Shown: positions 7,485 to 15,629 of the stretch, one piece after another
Position numbering within the stretch: position 1 is the first letter of the stretch
Layout: each line of letters starts with the position of its first letter
Source: Burkholderia diffusa
GTDB taxonomy: Bacteria; Pseudomonadota; Gammaproteobacteria; Burkholderiales; Burkholderiaceae
DNA length: 64,000 nucleotides
Direction of reading: 5' to 3'
NCBI RefSeq assembly: GCF_001718315.1
Contig: NZ_CP013363.1
Span: 372,001 to 436,000 of the forward strand
Notes under the pieces: generated by a model
What the model was told of the DNA's origin: nothing
Seen by the model: only the letters and a program-made list of their open reading frames with translations
Database searches by the model: none
Translations under genes and position numbers: made by a program

Positions 7485-8810
7485 TCAGGCGCGCGCAAAC
7501 GGATATCCCTGCGTTTCGAGCCAGCGCCGCACGAGCGCGGCCTGCGGCGGCGTGAACGCCGCCAGCACCTGCGCGACCGGTCGTTCCCGCAACGCCGCGA
7601 CGATCGGCGCGAGCGGAATGCCCTGCAGATGCCAGATCCCGAGCGGCTGGTCGGGGCTCGTGACGACGTCGGCTTCGGCGATCGTGTCGCCGTCGATCAC
7701 GGGGGCCCGCTCGATCGCGAGCGCGTCGAAATCGGGCGCGCGATGTAACGGCGCATCGTCGGGCCACGCGCGGCGCGCGTGCCAGAACGGCCGATCGGTC
7801 CATTGCGTGTCGAGCGCGTAGAAGTCGCGGCCGATCCGTGCGAAGCGCATGAACAGCGCGTTGATGCGCCGCGCGTGAAAGCGCAGCGCGAGTGTCGCGC
7901 GTTCGGGATGTGCGAGCAGCGTATGGATGACGGCCGGCGCCTGAAGCGCGGACGACAGCGACTGGAAGATGCCGTTTCCGGACAGCGGATCGACGGCCAT
8001 CGCCGCGTCGCCGACGCGCAGCCAGTTCGGGCCGCCGGTGTCGCCGCACAGTGTGGCGCTGCTGGTGCGCGCGTACACGCGTGCATCGGTGCCGGAAGCC
8101 AGGCCGTTCGCGCCGAAGAAGTCGCGCGCGAATCGCGTTTGCCGCAGCGTTGCGCACCACGCGGGCAGCGCATCGCGCAGCGGCAGCGTCGTGGTCGCGA
8201 CGTCGAGCGTCGCTTGCCAGTAGCAGCGGCCATCGGGCAGGCGTGCCATCCACGCCCAGCCGTCCGGCAAGCTCTCGATCGCGGACGCCGCTTCGCCCGG
8301 CGCGCGTTGCCACACGTTCAGCAGACTGAGCGTCCGCGGTCCACGAATCGCATCACGGGCGAGCGGCGCGAGCCGGCCACGCGCCTCGACGACGAACGTC
8401 GCTTGCAGCGTTTGCGCACCGCCCGGCGTGTCGATGCGAATCGCGTGGCCGTCGCCGTCCGCCTGCACCGAGCGGACGGTCGCTTCGTGCACCGCGATGC
8501 CTGCGTCGGCGAGATCGCGGCGCAGCGCCGCGTCGAAGCGGCGGCGATCGATCAGGTGTTCGTGATTGAGCGTGCGCGTGTGGCCGTTCCAGCACGTCGT
8601 GCGGGCACAGGGCGGCAATGCGCATGCGGCGGCCTGCACGAGCCCGGCATGCCGCAGCCCCTGCAGCACGCGGTCGGACACGCCTTCGACCGCATCGAAG
8701 TGTCGCCATTCGCTGACGACCGCGACGGGATAGCCGAGCCGTGCGAGGCCGAGCGCGGCGGCCGCACCGGCCGGCCCCGCACCGAGCACGACGATCGATG
8801 CGCGGCTCAT
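7485..8810 (-). CDS. qhpG: QhpG: flavin monooxygenase for CTQ cofactor formation
   Basis: The 441-residue protein has an N-terminal FAD dinucleotide fold (IVVLGAGPAGAAAALGLARL, residues about 5-25) and the second flavin motif LRVGDAAMAVDPLSGNGI near residue 275. That is the layout of single-component FAD monooxygenases of the halogenase/PHBH type. In the known QHNDH system QhpG hydroxylates the tryptophan of crosslinked QhpC, giving the quinone of cysteine tryptophylquinone. The identification rests on fold plus context: qhpE overlaps its start by ATGA, qhpF lies upstream, and qhpADCB is nearby. The frame extends upstream past 8810 but only antisense-like sequence is added. Confidence 0.85.
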   Translation of the reverse strand: MSRASIVVLGAGPAGAAAALGLARLGYPVAVVSEWRHFDAVEGVSDRVLQGLRHAGLVQAAACALPPCARTTCWNGHTRTLNHEHLIDRRRFDAALRRDLADAGIAVHEATVRSVQADGDGHAIRIDTPGGAQTLQATFVVEARGRLAPLARDAIRGPRTLSLLNVWQRAPGEAASAIESLPDGWAWMARLPDGRCYWQATLDVATTTLPLRDALPAWCATLRQTRFARDFFGANGLASGTDARVYARTSSATLCGDTGGPNWLRVGDAAMAVDPLSGNGIFQSLSSALQAPAVIHTLLAHPERATLALRFHARRINALFMRFARIGRDFYALDTQWTDRPFWHARRAWPDDAPLHRAPDFDALAIERAPVIDGDTIAEADVVTSPDQPLGIWHLQGIPLAPIVAALRERPVAQVLAAFTPPQAALVRRWLETQGYPFARA

Positions 8811-9499
8811 GACGCGTGCGTGCGCCGTTCGACGCCGACGTAGGCGGCGTTCGTGCGCAGATGATCGAGAAGTGCCGCCGTATCGGCATCCGGATGGCGC
8901 GCCAACCAGCGTGCGGCGAGGCCGCTGAGCGCCGCGCACGCGATGCTCGCACCGGCCGGCGCGTGCGGTGAGCCGCCGGATACGACCGCACCGAAGTCGG
9001 CCTGTGCGCTGTCGAGCCACGACCATTGGCCGGACGCGCAGCGCGCGTCGCCCGTGACGCGCACGATACCCGGATAGCTGGCCGGAAAGACCGGCGCGCC
9101 TTGCGCGGGGCTCGATGCGAACACGGTCACGCGCTGCGCGACAGCGGCCGCGCATGCATCGCGAAGCGCGTCGCGATCGGCGAGCAGGCCGAGACTCAGG
9201 TTGATTACGTGGATGCGTTGCGTCAGCAACCAGCCGATTGCGTGCGCGATCTGAGCGGCACTCGTCACGCCGCGCGCTTCGAACACCTGTGCGACGACCA
9301 GCGCCGCATCGGGTGCGGCGGCCGCGATCGTCGTGCAGATCGCGCTGCCGTGACCGATGCGGTCGGATTCGACGGCAGCGGCCTGAACCACCGACGCATC
9401 GTCGAACGCGAAGCGCCGCGCGTCGACGACGCGTCCGCTCAGCGACGACGGATAGCCGCTGTCGACGACTCCGACACGCACGGCCCGATCGTCAGGCAT
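8807..9499 (-). CDS. qhpE: QhpE: subtilisin-like protease for QhpC leader removal
   Basis: A 230-residue subtilase with no signal peptide, so cytosolic. The triad is visible: Asp13 in VGVVDSG, His50 in IGHGSAIC and Ser185 in GASIACAALSG. It is much shorter than secreted subtilisins and lacks a propeptide, as expected for QhpE, which in the known system cuts the 28-residue leader from QhpC after crosslinking. The start at 9499 is favoured by GGGA about 8 bases upstream; 9508 is an alternative. It overlaps qhpF by 8 bases and qhpG by an ATGA, which implies translational coupling and one transcript. Confidence 0.87.
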   Translation of the reverse strand: MPDDRAVRVGVVDSGYPSSLSGRVVDARRFAFDDASVVQAAAVESDRIGHGSAICTTIAAAAPDAALVVAQVFEARGVTSAAQIAHAIGWLLTQRIHVINLSLGLLADRDALRDACAAAVAQRVTVFASSPAQGAPVFPASYPGIVRVTGDARCASGQWSWLDSAQADFGAVVSGGSPHAPAGASIACAALSGLAARWLARHPDADTAALLDHLRTNAAYVGVERRTHAS

Positions 9500-11219
9500 G
9501 CGCGACATCCCGGTGCGTGCGCCGCGCGAGTTGCCCGTCCGCAAGTTCGAAATGCAGGTCGACACCGGTGAGGGTCGATGCACGGTGGCTGACGAGGATG
9601 CGTGTGCGGTCGCCGAACAGCGTGTCGATCTGCGCGATGACCTGCCGCTCGGTCGCTTCGTCTACGGCCGATGTCGCTTCGTCGAGCACGAGGATCGCCG
9701 GCGCCTGCAGCAGTGCGCGCGCGATCGCGATGCGCTGCTTCTGGCCGCCCGACAGTTGCTGCCCGCGTTCGCCGACCGGTCCGTCGAGCCCGCCGGGCAG
9801 CGTCGCGATCAGTTCGTCGAGCTGCGCGGCGCGCGCGGCATGTACGATGTCGTCGTGCGTCGCGAGCGGCGCCGCATAGCGGATGTTGTCGGCGAGGCTG
9901 CCGCGAAACAGCACGATGTCCTGACTGACGACGGCGACGTGGCGGCGCAACGCGTCGAGATCGACGTCGCGCAGATCGATCCCGTCGATACGCATGCTGC
10001 CGCGCTGCGGGTCGTAGAAGCGCTGCATCAGGTCGATCAGCGTGGACTTCCCGCTGCCCGACAGCCCGGTCAACGCGACCTTGCTGCCGGCCGGCACACA
10101 TGCACTTGCGCCGCGCAACACCGGTTGCGTGCGCTCGTCGTGCGCGAACCACACGTCGACGAATTCGAGATCGCCGCGAGGCGGCAGCTCACGCGCGCCG
10201 GCCGGCGGCTGAACGGCCACCGGCGCGTGCTGCAGCTCCATCACGCGGCCGAGGCTGACCGTCATCCGCTGCAGCGCGACGTAAAGCCCGAGCAGGCTCT
10301 TCACGGGGCCGATCGCCATCCCGAGATAGCTCGAGAACGCGATCAGCGAGCCTAGCGGCCAGTCGCCGCGAATCACCCAGTAGCCGCCGACGATGAAGGC
10401 ACCCGCGCGCGACAGGGACGTCAGCGTGCCGGGCACCGACTGCGTGATGAACTCGGTGACCTGCAGCTTCAGCAGGCGCGCCATATAGCGATCGCCGAGG
10501 CCGTCGAGCCGTGCCCGTTCCGTACGCTGGCGGCCGGCGGCCTGGATGAACTTCATCGCCGGCAATGTCTCGACGAGGAAGGACGACACGTCAGCCGCGC
10601 CTTCGCGCACCGAACGCGCATCGCGCTCGACCTTGCGACGCATCGTGCGCAGCCACAGGATCTCGAACGGAATCAACAGCAACGCGAGGAGCGACAGTTT
10701 CCACGACAGCGTGACGAGCAGCGCCAGCGTGCCGACGAGGCCGATCACGTTCGACACGGCGGAGAACAGCGCGTCGAGCGCGAAGCGCTGGATCTCGGCG
10801 ACGTCGCCGTCGAGGCGCGACAGCAGGTCGCCGAGGCGGCGCTGTCCGTAGAACGACGGCGACAGCCGCTGCAGGTGCGCGTAGACGGCGCTGCGCAGCG
10901 AGAACAGCACGCGGCCGGACAGGCGCGTATGCAGATAACGGTTAATGCCACCGAGCAGCGTACCGACGAAGCCGGCGAACACCATCGCGAACGCGATCGC
11001 GACGAGCATCCGGAAATCCTTGCCTACCAGCCCGCGGTCGATCAGCTCCTTCGTGAGCCACGGTTGCGCGAGCGCGAGCAGCGATGCGCAGGCCGACAGC
11101 GCGAGCAGACCGGCGATCGCGAGCCGGTGCGGCCGAACGAAGCCGTACAGCCAGCCGAGCGCACGCGCGAGCTGCGCGCGATCGTCGGTCTTCACGAAGC
11201 GGAGGACGAGTTTCAGCAT
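9492..11219 (-). CDS. qhpF: QhpF: ABC exporter (fused membrane and ATPase domains)
   Basis: A 575-residue half-transporter. Six membrane helices fill residues about 30-310 (for example LAIAGLLALSACASLLAL and LALLVTLSWKLSLLALLLIP). The ATPase domain follows, with Walker A GLSGSGKST at 385-393, the LSGGQ signature and Walker B ILVLDEATS with an H-loop VSHRAST. In the known QHNDH system QhpF exports the processed QhpC gamma subunit to the periplasm. The start at 11219 (MLKLVLRFVKTDDRAQ) is chosen; the longer frame to 11372 overlaps the upstream activator gene. The genes activator-qhpF-qhpE-qhpG appear to form one leftward operon. Confidence 0.88.
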   Translation of the reverse strand: MLKLVLRFVKTDDRAQLARALGWLYGFVRPHRLAIAGLLALSACASLLALAQPWLTKELIDRGLVGKDFRMLVAIAFAMVFAGFVGTLLGGINRYLHTRLSGRVLFSLRSAVYAHLQRLSPSFYGQRRLGDLLSRLDGDVAEIQRFALDALFSAVSNVIGLVGTLALLVTLSWKLSLLALLLIPFEILWLRTMRRKVERDARSVREGAADVSSFLVETLPAMKFIQAAGRQRTERARLDGLGDRYMARLLKLQVTEFITQSVPGTLTSLSRAGAFIVGGYWVIRGDWPLGSLIAFSSYLGMAIGPVKSLLGLYVALQRMTVSLGRVMELQHAPVAVQPPAGARELPPRGDLEFVDVWFAHDERTQPVLRGASACVPAGSKVALTGLSGSGKSTLIDLMQRFYDPQRGSMRIDGIDLRDVDLDALRRHVAVVSQDIVLFRGSLADNIRYAAPLATHDDIVHAARAAQLDELIATLPGGLDGPVGERGQQLSGGQKQRIAIARALLQAPAILVLDEATSAVDEATERQVIAQIDTLFGDRTRILVSHRASTLTGVDLHFELADGQLARRTHRDVAHA

Positions 11220-11268
11220 CGGCGCGATCGACGCTTGACGAACGTATCGGCCGAATGCTCGCGCGTCA

Positions 11269-13200
11269 TCATGACTGGAGCCGCTTGAGCCGGCGGTACA
11301 GCGTCGCGCGGCTGATCCCGAGCGTCTGCGCGGCGGCTGCGACGTTGCCGTCGTGGCGTGCGAGCGATTCACGGATCAGTTCGTCCTCGTGGCGACGAAT
11401 CAGTCCGAACGAAGCGTTCGGCGCCGGACACACGCCGTCGACGAAACCGTCGCACAGATGGTCGAGGCCGAGCACGTCGTCATGCGGGTCGCGCACCGCG
11501 AGCGCGGTGCGCAGCACCATCTCGAGCTGGCGGATATTGCCGGGCCAGCGGTGCTGGCGAAACACGTCGGCGAGTTCGGCGTTCACGCTCACATGCGGCG
11601 CGCCGAGCCGCGCGAGCAGTGCGGCGACGATCAGGTCGACGTCGTCGCGTTCGCGAAGCGCGGGTAGCTGCACGTTCACGCCGTGTATCCGGTAATAGAG
11701 ATCCTCGCGGAAGATCTTCTCGCGCACCATCGTCTGCAGGTCGCGGTGTGTCGCGCAGATTACCGCGATGTCGATCGGCTGCTCATCCCCCGCACCGAGC
11801 GGCGCGACCTTGCGTTCCTGCAGCACGCGCAGCAGGCGGGCCTGCAGGTGCAGCGGCATGTCGCCTATCTCGTCGAGAAACAGCGTGCCGCCGTGCGCCT
11901 GCATCAGCCGGCCCGTCATCCCGCCCTTGCGCGCGCCCGTGAACGCGCCGTCGCGATAGCCGAACAGTTCCGATTCGATCAGCCCTTCGGGAATCGACGC
12001 GCAGTTCACTGCGACGAAAGGTTTGCCGGCGCGCTCGCTCGCATCGTGCAGCGCGCGCGCGACGACTTCCTTGCCGGTGCCCGTCTCGCCCTGCACGAGT
12101 ACGGGCAGCCCGTTGTTGAGCCCTTGCCGTGCCATCGTCAGCGCGCGCAGCAGGCGCGGCTGACGGCCAGCCAGCGACGCGAGCGCCTGGCTGCCGGCAT
12201 CGTCGCGGGCAGCGGCGGCCTGCGACGGCACGCGTTCGCGCACGGCCGGCACCGCGGTCGCGCGCGGCAGGCGCAGCGCCTTGCAATGGAACGCCGCGTC
12301 GACGCCTTCCACGCGCAACATCCCGCCTTGCTCGGCGAACGCGATGAACGACGGCATGCGCGTGACTGCCGCGCTTTCGCAGCGGCGGCCGACGAGCGCA
12401 TCGCGCGCCGTGCCGAGCAGTTCGCACGCATGCGCGTTCGCGGCGACGATGCGGCCGTCTTCCGACACGGCAAGCACGCCGCTCCAGCTCGATCCGAGAT
12501 ACGCAGGACGCGGGTGGAACACCAGAACGACATGCTCGGGGAAATAGGCATCGAACAGACGCGTCTCGATGTGCGTGGCCGCCGCGCTCATCAGCAACGA
12601 CATGCCGTCGAGCGTGAGCGGCAGGTCGCCTTCGCGCGTGAGGTCGAGCACGCCGATGGGCTTGCCGTGCGGATCGCACAGCGGCAGCGAACGACACGAG
12701 AAGCGGCTCAGTCGGCCGAGGAAATGCTCGCCGCTGTCGATCGCGACTGCACGGCCTTCGACGAGCGCGGTGCCGAGCGCGTTGGTGCCGCGCAGCGACT
12801 CGCACCAGCTCGCACCTGCGCGGATATCGCCGATGCCGAGCGCGGCGAGCTGGCTCACGTCGCCGTCGACCGACAGGATCGTTGCGCGCGCATCGGCCAG
12901 CAGGATCATCCCGTCGCGTCCGCAGCGCTCGGCGAGGAATGCGAGTTCCGGGGCGGCAGCGTCGAGCAGCGGACGATTCGCGTCGCGCAGTTCGTCGACA
13001 TTGCAGAATTCATGCAGGTTCAGCCGCGCGTCGTCGTCCCAGCGCACGCCGTGATCGAGGCTGCGCCGCCACGACTGGTCGATTTCGATGCGCAGGCAAC
13101 CTTGCGGCAGCACGCCGTCGGAACTGAGGCGTTCGCGAATCAGGCGGGTTGCCTGCAGCCGGTCCGGAAGTCGTTGGCCGGAAGGGAAGTAGTCTTGCAC
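11269..13200 (-). CDS. AcoR-like sigma54-dependent activator, probable regulator of the qhp locus
   Basis: A 643-residue protein. A GAF-like N-terminal sensor region holds CESLRGTNALGTAL, a PAS-like segment follows (SWSGVLAVSEDGRIVAANAH), then a sigma54 AAA+ domain with Walker A GETGTGKE, the sigma54-contact loop GAFTGA and the Walker B region LFLDEIGDMP. The protein ends in a Fis-type helix-turn-helix (AAAAQTLGISRATLYRRL). The start is a GTG at 13200 with a good AGGAGGGG ribosome site; upstream ATG options lack one. Length and domain order match the AcoR family. Sigma54 promoters with a shared palindrome at aldH/qhpA and the porin make this the likely activator. In Paracoccus the regulator QhpR is instead AraC-type. 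Confidence 0.92.
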   Translation of the reverse strand: MQDYFPSGQRLPDRLQATRLIRERLSSDGVLPQGCLRIEIDQSWRRSLDHGVRWDDDARLNLHEFCNVDELRDANRPLLDAAAPELAFLAERCGRDGMILLADARATILSVDGDVSQLAALGIGDIRAGASWCESLRGTNALGTALVEGRAVAIDSGEHFLGRLSRFSCRSLPLCDPHGKPIGVLDLTREGDLPLTLDGMSLLMSAAATHIETRLFDAYFPEHVVLVFHPRPAYLGSSWSGVLAVSEDGRIVAANAHACELLGTARDALVGRRCESAAVTRMPSFIAFAEQGGMLRVEGVDAAFHCKALRLPRATAVPAVRERVPSQAAAARDDAGSQALASLAGRQPRLLRALTMARQGLNNGLPVLVQGETGTGKEVVARALHDASERAGKPFVAVNCASIPEGLIESELFGYRDGAFTGARKGGMTGRLMQAHGGTLFLDEIGDMPLHLQARLLRVLQERKVAPLGAGDEQPIDIAVICATHRDLQTMVREKIFREDLYYRIHGVNVQLPALRERDDVDLIVAALLARLGAPHVSVNAELADVFRQHRWPGNIRQLEMVLRTALAVRDPHDDVLGLDHLCDGFVDGVCPAPNASFGLIRRHEDELIRESLARHDGNVAAAAQTLGISRATLYRRLKRLQS

Positions 13201-13432
13201 GTCGCCCCTCCTCAGGAGAATGTCGGGCCCACCGATCCGGCGCGGCCGCACGCAAAAAGGCTCGCCGAGTCTGGCATAAGCCCGGGCATAAATCCATCCG
13301 GTCAAAAACCTAAGATCCAGGCGGGGCGCGGCCACGCGGGCGATTCGCGCGCGTGTGCGGAGCGCGTTCGGCGTGCGTGGCGGGGCGGTGTGCATGGCTG
13401 GGAGGCGTGTGGACTTCGCGCGATGGCGGCGG

Positions 13433-13570
13433 TTACATCCGTGGGTCGTATGCGTTGCACCAGCCGCCGATCGCAACCCGTTTTCCGGCGAACGGCGGTA
13501 GCGCGGCGGCCGGCAGCAGGCCCGCGGCCGTGATCATGAACGTGCGGCGGGAAGCGGGGTGGCGGCGCAT
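13433..13570 (-). pseudogene. Internally deleted high-potential iron-sulfur protein (HiPIP) remnant
   Basis: The 45-residue frame starts MRRHPASRRTFMITAAGLL, a twin-arginine signal peptide, and then jumps directly to PPFAGKRVAIGGWCNAYDPRM. That tail matches the end of HiPIPs, whose last cluster Cys sits in a GKxVxxxGWC motif. The middle of a normal HiPIP, roughly 50-60 residues with three of the four cluster Cys, is missing, so no 4Fe-4S cluster could form. The reading frame is intact across the join. It lies just downstream of aldH on the same strand inside the qhp locus, where a HiPIP could have served as an electron acceptor. The remainder of 13201-13688 shows nothing else. Confidence 0.65.
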
Positions 13571-13688
13571 CGGGCGTCTCGTTGTCGTTATAGGTGAGGA
13601 AAAGCGCGGAAATATGAGCATGCGGGCGGAGCAGGCACGCCGCGCGACCTTGCCGCGCGGCGCAGGCGTGCTTGCATCGGCAACGCGA

Positions 13689-15182
13689 TCACACGTTCAT
13701 CAGCACGGATTTCAGCTCCGTATAGTGTTCGATCGCGGCCGCGCCCATCTCGCGGCCGAAGCCCGACATCCGGTAGCCGCCGAACGGCAGCGCCGGATCG
13801 AGCGCGCTGTGGCAATTGACCCAGACCGAGCCCGAGCGGATTTTCGGGATCATCCGGTGCGCGGCTGACAGGTTGTTGGTCCAGATGCTCGCGCCAAGCC
13901 CGTAGCGCGTGTCGTTCGCGAGGCGGATCGCATCGTCGATCGTGTCGAACGGCATCGCGACGAGCACCGGCCCGAAGATTTCCTCCTGCACGAGCGGGCC
14001 TTTCTGGTCGACATCGACGAGCACGGTCGGCTTCACGAAGTAGCCGGGGCCGTACGCTTCGCCGCCGCACGCGAGCTGCGCTCCCAGCTCGCGTCCGCGC
14101 TCGATGTAGCCGGCCACGCGCTTTTGCTGCTTCGCCGAGATCAGCGGACCCATGTCGACCGACGGGTCGAGCGCATTGCCGAGCTTCATGTTGCTCGCGA
14201 TGCCGGCGATGTCGCCCACGACGCGATCGAAGTGCTTGCGCTGCACGTACAGGCGCGAGCCCGCGCAGCACACCTGGCCGTGATTGAAGAAGATCGCGGT
14301 CGCCGCACCTTGCGCCGCGACGGCCGGGTCCGCATCGTCGAACACGATCGTCGGAGACTTGCCGCCGAGCTCGAGCGTCACGCGCGTCATCGATTCCATC
14401 GCGGCCTTGCCAATCAGCTTGCCGACTTCGGTAGAGCCCGTGAAGGTCAGCTTGTCGACGTCGGGGTGGTGCGCGAGCGCGGCTCCCGCTTCGGCGCCGG
14501 TGCCGGTCACGACGTTGAGCACACCGGCCGGATACCCGGCTTCCTGCACGAGTTCCGCAAGCCGCAGCGCGGTGAGCGGCGTTTCGTCGGCCGGCTTCAA
14601 CACCATCGTGCAGCCCGTCGCAAGCGCGGGGCCCAGCTTCCAGCATGCGAGCAGCAGCGGGAAGTTCCACGCGACGATCGCGCCGACCACGCCGACGGCC
14701 TCACGCCGGATGAAACCGTGGAACTGGCTGTCGGGCATCAGCGGCATCGACACGTCGACGGTCGCGCCTTCGATCTTGGTCGCCCAGCCGGCCATATAGC
14801 GCAGGAAGTCGATCGCCAGCTGCACGTCCATCACGCGTGCGATCTGCGCGCTCTTGCCGTTGTTCACGCATTCGAGCTCGGCCAGTTGCTGCGCGTCGCG
14901 TTCAAGGAGATCCGCGAGACGCCACAGCAGGTTCTGCCGTTCTCGCGGGCGCATGCGGCTCCACGCGGAATCGTCGAACGCCTGGCGGGCGGCGCGCACC
15001 GCGCGGTCGACGTCGGCCGCGCCGGACGCCGGCACGCGGCACAGTTCGTCGCCGGTCGCGGGATTGTGGACGGCCAGGGTAGCGCCGCTTTCGGCGCCGC
15101 GCCACGTATCGCCGATCAGCATCGACGGCGTGCGTGCGATGAACGACTGGGTTTGCGGAAGTAACGACAACGTTGCCTGCAT
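13689..15182 (-). CDS. NAD-dependent aldehyde dehydrogenase
   Basis: The 497-residue protein belongs to the aldehyde dehydrogenase superfamily. It has the NAD-fold motif TFTGSTEVGK, the general-base Glu in LELGGKSP and the catalytic Cys in NHGQVCCAGSR, plus the C-terminal FGGYRMSGFGREMG. Length is typical of the betaine/phenylacetaldehyde-type group. GAGGAG precedes the ATG. It is divergent from qhpA and has its own sigma54-type promoter. The likely job is to oxidise the aldehyde that QHNDH makes from a primary amine; the acid would then be activated by the acyl-CoA ligase at 20251. Confidence 0.93.
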   Translation of the reverse strand: MQATLSLLPQTQSFIARTPSMLIGDTWRGAESGATLAVHNPATGDELCRVPASGAADVDRAVRAARQAFDDSAWSRMRPRERQNLLWRLADLLERDAQQLAELECVNNGKSAQIARVMDVQLAIDFLRYMAGWATKIEGATVDVSMPLMPDSQFHGFIRREAVGVVGAIVAWNFPLLLACWKLGPALATGCTMVLKPADETPLTALRLAELVQEAGYPAGVLNVVTGTGAEAGAALAHHPDVDKLTFTGSTEVGKLIGKAAMESMTRVTLELGGKSPTIVFDDADPAVAAQGAATAIFFNHGQVCCAGSRLYVQRKHFDRVVGDIAGIASNMKLGNALDPSVDMGPLISAKQQKRVAGYIERGRELGAQLACGGEAYGPGYFVKPTVLVDVDQKGPLVQEEIFGPVLVAMPFDTIDDAIRLANDTRYGLGASIWTNNLSAAHRMIPKIRSGSVWVNCHSALDPALPFGGYRMSGFGREMGAAAIEHYTELKSVLMNV

Positions 15183-15223
15183 GGAAGCTCCTCGCTCATC
15201 GGGGTTCGGGTGTCATGGCAAAA

Positions 15224-15240
15224 AGCAGCTTCCATTCCAA
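15224..15240 (-). promoter_or_regulatory. Sigma54-type promoter for the aldehyde dehydrogenase gene
   Basis: The minus strand reads TTGGAATGGAAGCTGCT, with GG and GC 12 bases apart and the -12 element CTGCT. The -24 element departs from TGGCAC at two positions. The predicted start near 15213 leaves about 31 bases to the ATG at 15182. Confidence 0.5.
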
Positions 15241-15353
15241 CGATCGCGCGGCGGCCCGCGTGTGTGCCGCATGCGTCATGCGGCGCCGGGCGTGCGGCGC
15301 GACAGCTCGCGATCGCAAATGTGCCCGGTATCGCGCCGCGTTCGCTACGTGGC

Positions 15354-15387
15354 GTCTCAATTTGAGAATCCGGATGCAACATGAGAC
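15354..15387. promoter_or_regulatory. Enhancer candidate in the aldH/qhpA divergent gap
   Basis: GTCTCAA-T-TTGAGAA (15354-15368) repeats the palindrome seen upstream of the porin. A second half-site TGAGAC follows at 15382-15387, with centres about 19 bases apart. The site is about 123 bases from the aldH -24 box and about 182 from the qhpA one, so one activator bound here could serve both. The 446-base gap 15183-15629 holds this site and the two sigma54 promoters. Confidence 0.6.
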
Positions 15388-15540
15388 GCGACATGCGGCA
15401 CGCGCGCTGCCGGCTGCCACGGCGGCAGCGCCGCAAAGGCGCGCGATTGCCGGTTTGACGCGCCGGTTTGAATCGGGATTTTCCCGAGCGTTCGGCGGCA
15501 AAAGCGCGTGTTTTCCTTGTGGCGAACCCGATGTCGGCAA

Positions 15541-15557
15541 TTGGCACGGCCTGTGCT
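15541..15557 (+). promoter_or_regulatory. Sigma54 promoter for the qhpADCB operon
   Basis: TTGGCACGGCCTGTGCT matches the sigma54 consensus TGGCACG-N4-TTGC at all but one key base, with GG at 15543-15544 and GC at 15555-15556. The predicted start near 15568 gives a leader of about 62 bases. Confidence 0.75.
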
Positions 15558-15629
15558 TGAAGAGCGTGAGACAAGCGCCGCAGCGCTGCATGCCGGACGA
15601 TTCGAGACCCCACGTAAAGGAGCAGAGCC

